DNA of 64,000 nucleotides from Micropterus salmoides (lineage: Eukaryota > Chordata > Actinopteri > Centrarchiformes > Centrarchidae). The DNA lies in NCBI RefSeq assembly GCF_014851395.1, contig NW_024040374.1:26120772-26184771 (forward strand). The letters run 5' to 3'. Under the pieces are notes generated by a model. The model had not been told where the DNA came from and ran no database searches. It was given only the letters and a program-made list of their open reading frames with translations. Below, one piece after another: positions 23,401 through 32,163 of the stretch (position 1 is the stretch's first letter; every line of letters starts with the position of its first letter). The position numbers were made by a program, and so were the translations under genes.

Positions 23401-24708
23401 CTTTTTTGCCATCTTTCTGATCTAAAAATTAATAAAATACAACAAATTATAAAACGCATTAAAACACAAAAATTGTTCTAACTAATCTTAACAATAACTG
23501 AACAAATAGCTGACTTTGAAATGTCTTCAGTACCCCCGTGAAAGCAATCGTAATGACACAAATGAAGCTTCATATTGTCAGGCCCATTGTATACCCACAC
23601 ATTTGTTTTCTCTCACTGTGCTTGATTAGAACTCTCCTCAAGAGTGGGAAAATGTACACACCTTAATCATTAATACATAGATAAGATAAGATAGATAGTC
23701 CTTTAATAATCGACCACAGGGGAAATTCAAGTTGGCAGTACAGTACAGAGGAATGTGAGGAAAGAGGAACAAAACAAAATACAATAAAAGTACTGTTGAA
23801 TCAGTTAGCATTCCACGTAGATGAGTGAATAAATATATACACATTATATACAATTAAATATAATAACAACAACAAATATGTACAATGAAAATACAGTCAA
23901 ATAGAATCAAAATAGAGTCTGTCATGTAGGACATCATGGATCCCTGCATCCATCTGCCCAACTTTGTCTATAATCCTATCAATAAACCTGAGTGGGTATG
24001 CATGGCTTTTAATTAGAAATAAATTGAGTGTAATAGAATACTAATAGGTAGATTTATTTTGTCACAATACAACAGGTTATAGAGTGAAACTGAGTTTGTA
24101 ACTCCCTTCTGCTACGTAGCAGACAATCTACATCAATAATGACATGATTGCTACAGAAGTTCAAAAATCTCTCATAACTTCACAAAACCTTTACACACAT
24201 GCAGGGAAATTTGGCCAAATGTTTTAAAACCCTGCAAAGCTGTGAACACAAAGTCATAGGGGTGGGAATCACCAGAAGCCCCACGATACGATATTATCAC
24301 GATATTTATGTTGCGATTCGATTGTCTTTTATTATATATTGAGATATATTGCAATTTATTACCTTTTTCCAACTTCCAATTAGGTTCCTAAAGTCAAACT
24401 TTGTCAACATCTGTTTATCTAAAAAGATACATTTCATATCACTTTTTCAGTCCTCTATATGGTCCTGTTAAGTTTTCTAGTGGACTAAAAAAGCAATAGA
24501 TTTTATTATTCTAGTGCCAAAAAGTTAAAAGTCCCATCTGCAATTTATATAATAAAATATTGATACTTGCCGTCCGTATATCGATACAGTATTGCCATGG
24601 AAAATATCACAATACTGTGCTGTATCGATTTTTTCCACCCACCCTACAAAGTCATTACTTTATCAAGTAAAATGACACCCCCTTGCCTTTCAGTGGAGTT
24701 TTTCCCAT
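15286..24708 (-). CDS. scml2: SCML2, Polycomb-group MBT/SLED/SAM protein (14 coding exons)
   Basis: Fourteen exons join with matching phases into 692 residues (human SCML2 is about 700). Order: short N-terminus starting MGKTPLKD (human starts MGQTV); motif FSWEEYLKE; MBT repeat 1 from about residue 49 (NDFKVGMKLEA, DFWRLVDSSDIQPIGTC, LQPPLG); linker MNASSWPMFLL; MBT repeat 2 (GMKLEAVDKKNPYLICPA, FDYWCKYDSRDIFPVGWC); a basic segment at 238-357 with RGRRPKSET and KKRGPKPGSKRKPK; SLED domain at about 358-479 (VCVYVNKHGN, LPDHFGPGPVN, LRFLETMC); a Ser/Pro-rich linker; and SAM at about 620-692 ending GLKLGPALKL. Family knowledge: MBT repeats read mono- and dimethyl-lysine, SLED binds DNA, SAM joins Polycomb (PRC1-type) complexes; nuclear. 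Some stretches resemble the paralogue SCMH1, but the SLED region and synteny support scml2. The acceptor of the penultimate exon is ambiguous by one codon. Confidence 0.93.
15609..15772 (-). CDS. scml2: scml2 coding exon 13 (SAM start)
   Basis: The exon encodes a short linker and then WSIEEVMQFVRDADP and the end FRKH. The donor is cat|gtaggt, phase 0 into the last exon. The acceptor is in ttggcagcag: either the first AG (exon start 15772) or the second (15769), a NAGNAG-type choice that adds or removes one codon. A long TG/CA repeat lies just upstream of the acceptor. Confidence 0.88.
15790..15826. repeat. (CA)n microsatellite beside a scml2 acceptor
   Basis: An uninterrupted run of 18 CA units. 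On the scml2 strand it is a (TG)n tract located about 18-55 nt upstream of the acceptor of the SAM-start exon, in the polypyrimidine/branch-point zone. Confidence 0.97.
15887..16108 (-). CDS. scml2: scml2 coding exon 12 (Ser-rich linker)
   Basis: Acceptor tctctctag|ca, donor gaag|gtacag. The exon encodes a linker with ETLPHEENGLIKEQ, MDSASNSM and TPMRRLSSN. The alternative donor aca|gtaaga 5 nt downstream would break the frame with the next exon, so the GTACAG donor was chosen. Confidence 0.82.
16230..16640. other. scml2 intron segment, possible old repeat
   Basis: The piece 'cattcacactgcaaacc' at about 16240 resembles the end of a dispersed fish element. Nothing else is recognised before the Tc1 remnant starts. 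Confidence 0.3.
16655..17154 (+). mobile_element. Truncated Tc1/mariner element, Sleeping Beauty type
   Basis: The frame from 16677 encodes the second half of a Tc1-type transposase: SIMLWGCFATGGTGALHKID, then FQMDNDPKHTAK and LNPIENLWEELK. The second catalytic D and the E (34 residues between them) remain, but the first D and the DNA-binding half are lost. At 16677-16690 the frame shifts by one base relative to the upstream VWRK-like codons. After EEWA the sequence jumps to a right inverted terminal repeat (tgtatgtaaacttctggttt, ending caactg at 17154, followed by TA). There is no left terminal repeat. It lies in a scml2 intron on the opposite strand and is inactive. Confidence 0.93.
17242..17370 (-). 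CDS. scml2: scml2 coding exon 11
   Basis: Acceptor tatgtttcag|tg, donor gaag|gtacag. It encodes KEEALDTPSLARGSKRS then SYAAPLSPKHLRTEAHPSEG, which aligns with the human PYVVPLSPKLPKTKEYASEG region between SLED and SAM. Confidence 0.9.
17416..17462. repeat. Alternating purine-pyrimidine (GT)(GC)(AC) repeat
   Basis: A tgtgtgtgcgcgcgcacacacac run continues into a longer CA tract. Its first part is self-complementary and strictly alternating, a Z-DNA or cruciform-prone composition. It lies about 45-90 nt upstream of the acceptor of scml2 exon 11. Confidence 0.95.
17652..17813 (-). CDS. scml2: scml2 coding exon 10 (SLED end)
   Basis: Acceptor gtcccag|tg, donor tcag|gtaaac. It encodes RTDGGVRAVTLPSASSASF then LRFLETMCRHLQCDNLFSSQ, the C-terminal part of the SLED domain, close to the human LRFLENFCHSLQCDNLLSSQ. 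Confidence 0.94.
17924..18127 (-). CDS. scml2: scml2 coding exon 9 (SLED start)
   Basis: Acceptor gttgttccag|tg, donor agag|gtagac. It encodes VCVYVNKHGNCGPHLDRK, LPDHFGPGPVNAVLQQVVQ and CIDCAYQPK, the N-terminal part of the SLED domain. Confidence 0.95.
18227..18320 (-). CDS. scml2: scml2 coding exon 8
   Basis: Acceptor attcttcag|aga, donor acag|gtaagg. It encodes RKPKILQSPAQLPSI through SLSSVVST, continuing the basic KKRGPKPGSK end of the preceding exon without a phase break. Confidence 0.9.
18435..18700 (-). CDS. scml2: scml2 coding exon 7 (basic, AT-hook-like segment)
   Basis: Acceptor ctgttacag|tt, donor agcaag|gtgagg. It encodes residues 238-326 with VRGRRPKSETIALLKAVAEA at about 278-297 and KKRGPKPGSK at the end. 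The RGRRP and KRGPKP motifs resemble AT-hook cores. This block is more like SCMH1 than human SCML2, suggesting an ancestral state. Confidence 0.92.
18701..21105 (-). other. scml2: scml2 intron 7-side (2.4 kb)
   Basis: The intron between the MBT2 exon and the basic-segment exon. The open frames are short and unrecognised. I see no clear repeat element apart from short A/T-rich and C-run patches (cccccccccacc at about 20328). Confidence 0.6.
21106..21349 (-). CDS. scml2: scml2 coding exon 6 (MBT repeat 2)
   Basis: Acceptor tggttttcag|gaa, donor cagtg|gtatgt. It encodes EPLTPSQNNFKPGMKLEAVD, KKNPYLICPATIGEVKGEEV, and then FDGWRGAFDYWCKYDSRD, with IFPVGWC and LQPPGNS at the end. The aromatic/acidic residues of the methyl-lysine pocket region are retained. 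Confidence 0.96.
21469..21557 (-). CDS. scml2: scml2 coding exon 5 (inter-MBT)
   Basis: Acceptor cccctccag|ga, donor aaaaag|gtatgc. It encodes FRMNASSWPMFLLRTLNG and AEMAPATAFKK, the linker strand conserved between the two MBT repeats. Confidence 0.95.
21782..21812. repeat. (CA)n microsatellite, one interruption
   Basis: A CA run with a single ccc interruption, in the scml2 intron between coding exons 4 and 5. Confidence 0.9.
22212..22446 (-). CDS. scml2: scml2 coding exon 4 (MBT repeat 1)
   Basis: Acceptor aatatccgcag|gcc, donor tttg|ggtgag in the form ttg g|gtgaga. It encodes ARIPPSNDFKVGMKLEAHD then PRNSTSVCIATVMGLTG and NDFWRLVDSSDIQPIGTCEK, ending LQPPLG. Confidence 0.96.
22791..22861 (-). 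CDS. scml2: scml2 coding exon 3
   Basis: Acceptor tttttcttcag|at, donor cgtcag|gtaagt. It encodes AFSWEEYLKETSSTPAPPSC then FRQ, matching the FxWEEYLKET...CFRQ motif that precedes MBT1 in SCML2 and SCMH1. Confidence 0.94.
23003..23110. repeat. Dispersed repeat rich in gacgaga, copy 1
   Basis: It begins taggggtgacgatacac and continues with cacaagacgagacgata. A related copy is at 44613-44713. Probably a degraded MITE; family unassigned. Confidence 0.5.
23371..23421 (-). CDS. scml2: scml2 coding exon 2 (two possible donors)
   Basis: Acceptor aatttttag|at; it encodes DQKDGKKEKLGRTVPPT. The donor used here is aacag|gtacaa at 23370. A second donor aaag|gtgaac at 23346 would extend the exon by 24 nt (8 residues) to 23347 without changing phase. 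Human SCML2 also has a variable Lys/Ser/Thr-rich stretch here. Confidence 0.8.
23684..23740. repeat. GATA-type simple repeat and repeat fragment
   Basis: A short agataagataagatagatag run is followed by cctttaataatcgaccacag and ggggaaattcaag, a string typical of a common fish dispersed repeat end. Confidence 0.4.
24257..24646. mobile_element. hAT-type MITE with 8-bp target duplication
   Basis: A 390-bp element with ends TAGGGGTGGG and CCACCCACCCTA (inverted, imperfect). It is flanked by the 8-bp direct repeat caaagtca at 24249-24256 and 24647-24654. The interior is rich in cgatacgatatt/atcgatac motifs and has no ORF. The 8-bp duplication and TAGGG ends fit the hAT superfamily. It sits in the scml2 intron, about 40 bp from the start-codon exon. 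Confidence 0.85.
24687..24708 (-). CDS. scml2: scml2 coding exon 1 (start codon, GC donor)
   Basis: The ATG at 24708-24706 (context catcATGG) begins MGKTPLK and joins coding exon 2 as D QKDGKK. The donor is aaag|gcaagg, a GC rather than GT donor, with otherwise good consensus. The start is supported by similarity to the MGQT start of human SCML2 and by the phase fit. Confidence 0.82.
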
Positions 24709-24787
24709 GATGACTGATGACCAATGGCGACACTTCCACTATGATGACAACCAATGGTGACCAAGTCCACTTCTGTGTAATTTTGTT
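24709..24787 (-). other. scml2: scml2 5'UTR part of the start-codon exon
   Basis: Acceptor ttttttttcag at 24788-24798 is followed by aacaaaattacac. The leader holds no ATG before the start. On the plus strand it carries accaatgg twice (24720-24727 and 24750-24757), 30 bp apart, which look like CCAAT boxes. Confidence 0.7.
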
Positions 24788-26314
24788 CTGAAAAAAAAGA
24801 AAATAAAGTGAGTATATTTTAGATGAAATGCAGCTCACACAAATACACACAAACCCCGTTATAAAGAGATTATTCCATTCATATAAGGCACGTATGATGG
24901 GAATCAACATAGGGCTGAATGTGCAACTAATGATTTCACTTAAAATATTAGCATATTTATTATCATTATTACAAACAATTATTATAAAATTAACACCACA
25001 ATTTTCAAGAGTTCAAGTGGATATTTTCAAATACTTGTTTAGTCAAGACAAACAGTCCAAAAACCAACTACTTTAGATTTATAATTATGTATAGCGCTGA
25101 CAAATCCCCACATTTAAGATCCTCAAAACAGCAAATGTATCTAATTTTTAATTGATAAAGTCATCAAATTATAACTGTTACTTGTAATTACTTGTGTTAC
25201 ATATTTCTGTTGATTTTCTGCTAAATAACTAGTTTAGAAGCAAAAAGAGACACTGAAAACACCCTGCAGGGAGCCACATGAAACTAAAGGTAAGTTACAT
25301 GGTGCTGCTGATAGCAAAGGGAAAACAGACTTTTTGGTACAACATGCCAGAACCTCTTTTCTGTGTACAGTAGAGTGGTATTCCAGTAATGCACACTCCC
25401 ACAGACACAGGAAGCCTAGTGCATGGAGGTTTTTTTCGCAAGGTTGTAAATAAGTGTAGATTCCCTCCGTTAACGTTATATCAAAATGACGGTGAAACGC
25501 TTATCTGTCACCTCCGAGACCTGAGTGAATTATCGTTAACTGTTACTGAGTTAACTTAGCTAGGTCCTAACTTACATCTTGGGGTGCAAAACGATCAAAA
25601 AAACAGACTGCGTGTCTTCAACGGGAAGGGGTCGTTTACAGTAAAAACACAGGCTAACTCATTAACACTGACGACACAATTAGCCATTTTGGATGATTAT
25701 ATGTGAAGCTAACCGTACTGTGAGCCAAACTAACATGTCTGGATTTGGTTATTAGCGAAGTTACCTACAATGTCTAACATTCTAACTTAATGAAGATGTT
25801 GCCTTATATCAGGAGACCATTATCTGCACACTTCCCAATGTTTTACTCACCTCCTCTAAGTTACCCACCTATCAACGTTAACTGTTAGCTGGCTGGTTAG
25901 GTCACCTCACATCAGCCTTATAACGTTAATGTTAACTTAGCTGGTAACAAAGCTAGCTAAATGCCGAGTATAAGGTCAATGTACTTTGTATTTAACGTTA
26001 CACTAGTTATTAACAGTTATTATTGTATATAACGTAATTGAATGTTCACTCGAACGCCGTTTCTGATTTGTAACATTAACTCTAACACTGTTCCAGGTAA
26101 TAGTCTGGACCCAATGTTGACAACTGGGACTGCTTGATTTGCTAGCTACCACTGCTGGCTAATAACTAGGTTGGCTAACCTTAGCGTTATCGTTAACCCT
26201 CTGAGAGCAGTTTCTTCCACATTATCGAGGGGAATTACACATAACCCAGCTCACGTAGCTTTGTCTGACATTCTCCCGAAACTCTATATTGTTAAGTCTA
26301 AAGAAAAAACTTAC
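24788..26314 (-). other. scml2: scml2 5' intron, rich in TAACGTTA-like motifs
   Basis: The intron lies between the non-coding first exon and the start-codon exon. From about 25460 to 26200 it is dense in gttaacgtta, ttagctagctaa and related motifs. No ORF of note is present. Confidence 0.55.
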
Positions 26315-26400
26315 AAGTGCCGTCTTTTTTTCGAGTGAAGATCCACACACTTCTCTCTAATCGTCAGCTGCCATTTTTTCGCGAATGTAGTGTATGCTTA
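26315..26400 (-). other. scml2: Probable non-coding first exon of scml2
   Basis: The donor on the minus strand is gcactt|gtaagttttttc. The exon contains ATG GCA GCT GAC GAT TAG (26374-26357), a five-residue upstream ORF. The transcription start is estimated from the CCAAT boxes just upstream. Confidence 0.5.
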
Positions 26401-26600
26401 CACGCATGTAATTTATGCCAAAGATAGTATTGTACGACGAACACAGCCAAGCAAGACAGCGAGACGGGCTGGACGTGCAGAGCGGTAGGCCAATTACTTC
26501 TCACAATATTCACGACTTCAGCCAATCAGGTAAATGTTTACTCATTTTATCCAATCAGCGTCTGGACTACTCGGTCTGTTATTCTGGATTCCAGAAAGTG
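26400..26600 (-). promoter_or_regulatory. scml2: scml2 promoter with three CCAAT boxes
   Basis: CCAAT occurs at about 26490 (gccaatta), 26521 (gccaatcag) and 26551 (tccaatcag) on the plus strand, just upstream of the inferred first exon. NF-Y works in either orientation. No TATA box is obvious. Confidence 0.5.
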
Positions 26601-29600
26601 ACCCTAGCTAACCATCTTCGCTTTCTCTCGTCTTCACAAGGTCTTTCTCATGCATCCCCTGCTGCTGTGCTTCAAACTGATCAAAAAGCATGTCTGAATT
26701 GTGATAAAGTCCCCCCAAACTCGGACCATTGACACCGTCTTGCATAAACAACTCAAAACAAAGATAATGTGAGGGAGAAAAACCCTACCACTGAATTATA
26801 CCACTCAATACATCGGTTTGAGTAATAATGAAAAAGTAAATAAATAAAGAAGTTATAGGCTATTAACCATATAATTGCATGTGTGTATAATAAAATATAT
26901 TACAGTAATAAAATAGAATAATACAAAACAGATAATTAAATATTATAATATTAAATCTCAAAACGAAAAATAATCTAGGCAAATTAGAAAACAAAAACAA
27001 AAAACGAAAGCCATAACAAAATTTAAATTGGAATGAAAGTTGGTAACATTTCTGTTGCAGAATCACAGCGCGTTGTCAATTAAAATAAGAGCTACGTCAT
27101 CGCCAAATAACAGCACATGAGTCACAATCACTGTCCCACGTCAGTTTCAAACTCGTGTGTTTTCCCCCACCCACAATGTTCCTATAAATTCTAGATTATT
27201 CTAGCAATATCAAACATATGTCATCGGTCCCAATATTCATACAGGGCTCAGCACACATGAAAACTCCGAAGGCAATAAAATGTCTCTATATTCAATTAAA
27301 GCGCATGACTTGAAGGAAAAAAGGGCATGTCTGTGTTTTAATTTAAAATGAATCTAATTTGCAAATATGTTTCTTCAATGGTTTCAGTCAGACTAGACCT
27401 AAATCGTTTGTATGGCAGTGGTGGAATGTAACAAAGTAGCCTAATCTAAGTACTATACTTATGTGCAAATTTAAGGTTGTACTTGTACAATTTTATGCAA
27501 ATTGAAACTTCCAATCTAGTCCAAAACAGTTCAGAAGGAAATATTGTATCTTTAACTGAACATGGCAGATACAGTTGCTGACTTTTCAAATTGAGATTCT
27601 GATCATCTCAAAAAATATAATACATAGCATTTTCATGGATTGAACTATCTAACAGTATGTAAAATACTTAAAAATAGCTCCATCTCAACCAACTCCAAAA
27701 GTAAAATGTTACTTACACATTAATGAATCAGTAATAATAATTCAGTAATTTCATATATTTATATAGGCTATATTATCATTTGCAGGGGTCATTTTTATGC
27801 ATTTGGTACATTTTCATGATTATAATTCTGTACTTTTACTGAGGTAACATTTTTAATGTAATACTTTTACTTGCTTTGGAGTGTTTTTTACATTGTTGTA
27901 CTGGTATTTTTACTTGGGTAAAAGATCTGAATACTTCCTCCACCTTGCTGAGGTCATTGTCGGTGGTCCTTTGTTTATGGTTCAATAGGTCACAGGAAAT
28001 CTGCAGCCAGCTGTTGTGCTGCCTCCATGCTTTCACAGCTGGAGTCACACAATGTTAAATGTGTATTTAGGAAAACCTATATACTGAATACCTTATTTAA
28101 AAATAAAGGTTAAGTGATGTAAAAATTAATGATATATGGAGTAGTGGAGTGCCCAAATTAGGCATTTAACCATGTTTTGAATATACAGGACCATTGTGAA
28201 AGTGGATACTGTATTTTGTAAATATCTTTCATTAACTAATAGGTTAACAGTTGTATGAATTAACCACTAGTCTAGAATAAATTCCAGGATGGAATAGTAA
28301 CTTAATTGTTAACTTTTATTAAAAAAAGTCTCTATTTGCCCAGTAACCTTTATCTTTTGTGTCGGCTGATCTGTGCATCTAACATACTGCGGTTCCTGCG
28401 GTTACAGACTGTAATAGGACTTTCTCACCCTTATAATTAGTCAGCGTCATCATCATTAGTTAAAATGTAGAACACAGACTCAAGTCATTGGACTTATAAA
28501 AGCAACCTGTAGAACAACGCCAAGCTGCTTTGACCTTCCTAAGCACTCTGCTTCTTTACAAAGGCATCCCCATGTATGTCCTGCATGCAGAGTAATGTAT
28601 GGTGGAACTATCAGCTGTTTCAGATGTTTCTCATTGGAAATGGGTCGAAATCTTCAGCACTGGTTTGTAATAATACTACTATAATATTATAACCTCAAAG
28701 AGAGTGTTTACTTCACTCTGCCCCATGCTGACAGACTAATGAGTGTTTGAGCTGCTCTGGGATAGTTCATCTCATTATCATTAAAAAAAAAACATTATGA
28801 AGGAATAGTATTAAGGGGATGGCTCTGTTGTGACTGTGATCAATTAAGATTTAATTTTAAGATTTTGATTGCTAAAAAGTGCTATTCAGAGAAACAAATT
28901 CACACATTTTTAAAGCAGTTCCCGATTATCATAGCAGTAAAAAGCCCGCTGGATGAAGATGTCCTGAATCCATGAAAGATTCATCTAAACGCCTGTGGCT
29001 CCTTGGGAAGCATTTATACATGTATGCCAGTGAGATTATCAACTGACTTTTTGTATGTAAGATTTCATGCTGATTGATCATCATATCATAGATATTTTAA
29101 ATCATTTGATTTTATTCAAAATGCACTTTCTTTAACTCACCCCATACAAATATTTGCAGTAGATGAGAACAACTGTAAACGCCACAGTGAACTGTAAGGG
29201 AAACGTATTCAGTTTTAGGTTGATCCTGTGGGTGGCAGCATGGTTCATAACAGTTCATAATTATTTATATTAGGTACATGATCACTTGGAGAATTAATTC
29301 AAAAGTATTAACTGAAGAAAATGAATTTTTGCATGGCTGTCTGTAGCTTTATCTGTGTGAAATTATCTGTGGGCCTATATTGGACAAAGTCAGGTGGCAC
29401 ACAAGCTCTAGATGTCTTCTTTTCATTGCACATTTTTTCCTCAGATAGAGTGCACAAGTGCAGTGTTTCCTCTAAAGAACAGTACAAAAATGCCCTAAAA
29501 CCATACCATAAACTTCTCACACTGCAACCTGTAGACAATGGTGAGGTGAACAATGGTGAGGTGTGAATTTCTGTATGCTACCCTTGAGCAAGGCAAAGTT

Positions 29601-29800
29601 AAACATCTTGTGCTCTAATTTTGTTACTTTAAACAGTCCTTATGATGTAGTATTTCTACTGTTTTATGTACTTTGGTATGTCCTTCAGAAAAATTATGTT
29701 ATGATACTGAAAGCAGGGTGTGATCTTGTGAATTATATAATTGAGAAATTAGAACAATAATATCCCACCTCATACGAAACACCCTCAGACCACAACAGAG
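26601..29800. other. Intergenic region between scml2 and cdkl5
   Basis: The head-to-head spacer is very AT-rich. The only structured element found is the repeat at 27417-27945. Open frames up to about 81 codons occur on both strands at 29308-29566 but look like chance. Confidence 0.5.
27417..27945. repeat. Non-autonomous DNA-transposon-like repeat
   Basis: The left end agtggtggaatgtaac mirrors the right end gaatacttcctccac. The interior repeats acttttactt and taaaagta motifs. This is the layout of a very common teleost repeat of the type ggtggaagaagtactc...ctccacc. No ORF. Confidence 0.65.
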
Positions 29801-29819
29801 TTGTCTCCCCCTTATTGCC

Positions 29820-29950
29820 GTTCCGCTCTCTGATTGGTCCAAGTCCAGGGGGCGGTAGCATGAAAACAAGCGTTTTGGCAGTTTTCATTGGTCGTTCCCA
29901 CGCCACTCAAACTGTTGCTTGGTGATATGCTTGCAGCTTGTCAACCGCAC
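29820..29950 (+). promoter_or_regulatory. cdkl5: cdkl5 promoter (GC box, inverted CCAAT boxes)
   Basis: Two ATTGG (inverted CCAAT) motifs at 29834-29838 and about 29888-29892 flank a GC box, ggggcgg, at about 29849. There is no clear TATA. The location is just upstream of the inferred first exon. Confidence 0.5.
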
Positions 29951-30049
29951 GATCCAGTTACTGTAGCTGCCTGCTGCAATGAAAATATCTTCGTTGGTGG
30001 GTGGATATATCGGCCCAGTTCCATCATTTTCCCCCCAAACAGTGACTGA
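29945..30049 (+). other. cdkl5: Probable non-coding exon 1 of cdkl5
   Basis: The exon ends at a good donor, actga|gtgagt. An upstream ORF begins at 29979 and, spliced to the next exon at 32139, stops after 24 residues. The start is approximate and the exon is inferred from promoter motifs and the donor. Confidence 0.4.
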
Positions 30050-32138
30050 GTGAGTAGTTTTTTTAATCAGTATACAGATAATAATTATAAGCTCTTGTTA
30101 AAATGTGAATATCTTCAGGACACGCTCACGAGAAAGCCAATGTTACCAAGATTGAGGGTTGTTTTTTTTTTTTTGCTAATTTGCGGTTTTGTGAATCAGG
30201 CAAGGACAGAGACGACACAACTAGCTTAACAGTAATTATAACGTAACCAGAACAGAAAGCTGTTACTGTGAGGCAAGGTGTACTAAGTTGGCTTGAGTGT
30301 AGCCGTGTGTTTGACTTGTTGGATTTATTGCTGCTCCGCATTGAAAATGTGGGAGCTAACGTTACATTAATTCTGTGGGCAGTCGCAGCTGACACACAGT
30401 GCAGCCGAGCCTCAGTCCCTGTTAAAAACAATCATTTGACAGACACATTTCGTCCTGGTTTGTGTGTTCTGTTAATGATGTGAGTGACTTGTAACCAGAA
30501 GCAACAGGACAAGATGTTGACAAGTGTATGACAGATGTTTACATATCTACAGCAAAGTATTTTTACATTTTGCATCACATTACAACATTTTCCCATGAAT
30601 GTAAATGTTTGCTGCTTGTTGCTGTTGCTCTAATTTTGTGTGGTGCCCCCCCAAAAAGTGTAGTGACGTTATAGCTGGATGCCTTGTTTTTGCAAAAATG
30701 TAATGTACCAAGTCTAATTTTAATTATCATAATTGAGGCGTAGATAATAGTGCATTGATCATATGAGGAGGTTTAAAGGTCATGTATTTTGAATTCCACA
30801 GACTCAGTCCATTACCACGCATGAGTCATTCTGTTGATAGAGACTAAATATATGATCCACAGCAATGCCCAGTGCATTCCTGATCATATTAGCCTTCTAG
30901 GTCTGGGCCTGGAGAGTAGCTGGCTAAAATCTGCACTGGAAAACAATATGCTGCATGCCACTGCATGTGGGTTGTGAAATGAGGACACACGTAAACACGC
31001 TGATGTTTAAAAAGAATAATTAGCAAAAGGGATTTTCTCTGCAGCCATCAGTGTTTACGTTTAGTCTTGTATCGTCCTCCTCAAGTTCACCTACAGCCCC
31101 TATCAGTTTACCTGTGTTGATGGTGTTCAGCTGAGTAAGATAAGGGAGGAAAAGACCACACAGTGGTGCTTAGTGTTCTGGGAGACAGTTTATTTTGGTG
31201 CCGAGGTTTTGCATACTGATGAGCGGATCCTGTGCCCACAGCACCGTAGGAGACTGGGAGTGCGAGTAGGCTACGCGAGTCCTTGAGCTTTCCAGCAAGG
31301 AGAAGATGAAATGGAGAAAGTGGTATCTGGAGTCTTATCTGATTCAATAAGAGTAAAGAGCGTGTGGATACCAAAGGAGATGCTTTGATCACATTAAGAG
31401 ATTATGTGGTACTGTTTCACTCTCCGCACAAGGTAGGAATTCAGCGAGGGACTTTGGAGCATTATTTTATTACATCTTTATTCATTATTTTCATTAGGTA
31501 CAGTAAACTATATGGCATGGACTATGACACCTTAATATTGAATTCATTTCTGTTAAAGGGGCACGCCGCTGCTTTTACACATAAACGTCCATTTAATTGT
31601 CTTTGAAGGTACTACTCAGCCTGGAGGGAGAGAGTCTAACAAATGATCTCATTGTTAGCTTGAGATGGGCTTGAGATTTCAAATATTTGACAGAAAGCCT
31701 GTGTTATAAACTGGGGGCATGGCGTTTGGCAGTGTATAAAAGATGTTTTTAAATTGCCTTCTGGGATTTGTAGGATCCAGCGTATTTGAAGCATGACCCA
31801 TACTAGGTGCCTTAAAGTCAGGATTGACTGATTTTGACCGTTCTTTTTGACTCTTTTGACTCTTGAAAGTCCCTCGGCTAAATGGAAGTGCAATACTGAA
31901 TTGCTGGAGAGCCCTTTTAACTTGAGGAGCTAGAGCTAGAGAACTAGAGTTTTGTGTCAGATTTGCTTTAAAAAGTCCCTTCTTGAGGAATGTTTTTGAA
32001 AAAAGGCACAGCAGTCAGGTTGACATATTGTGAATCCATTTCACAACAAATCTGGTTGTTCAGTGTCTGTTAATTGATGCAGGTAAGTTTATGCTATATT
32101 TAAACATGTATATAATTAAAAAAAACGTTTTTGTACAG
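30050..32138 (+). other. cdkl5: cdkl5 intron 1
   Basis: No gene or clear repeat element recognised; includes one T-run at about 30163-30174 and scattered gctaacgtta-like motifs near 30350. Confidence 0.4.
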
Positions 32139-32163
32139 GTAAAAGCAAGCCTCCAAAGAAGAC

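Noticed and set aside
26415..26732. 105-codon ORF upstream of scml2
   Set aside because: It covers the CCAAT-box promoter and resembles no protein.
29308..29566. Overlapping 81-codon ORFs on both strands
   Set aside because: They mirror each other in AT-rich intergenic DNA, with no similarity or splice context; treated as chance.
26400..29930. Bidirectional promoter shared by scml2 and cdkl5
   Set aside because: The inferred starts are about 3.5 kb apart and each has its own CCAAT boxes, too far for a classical shared promoter.
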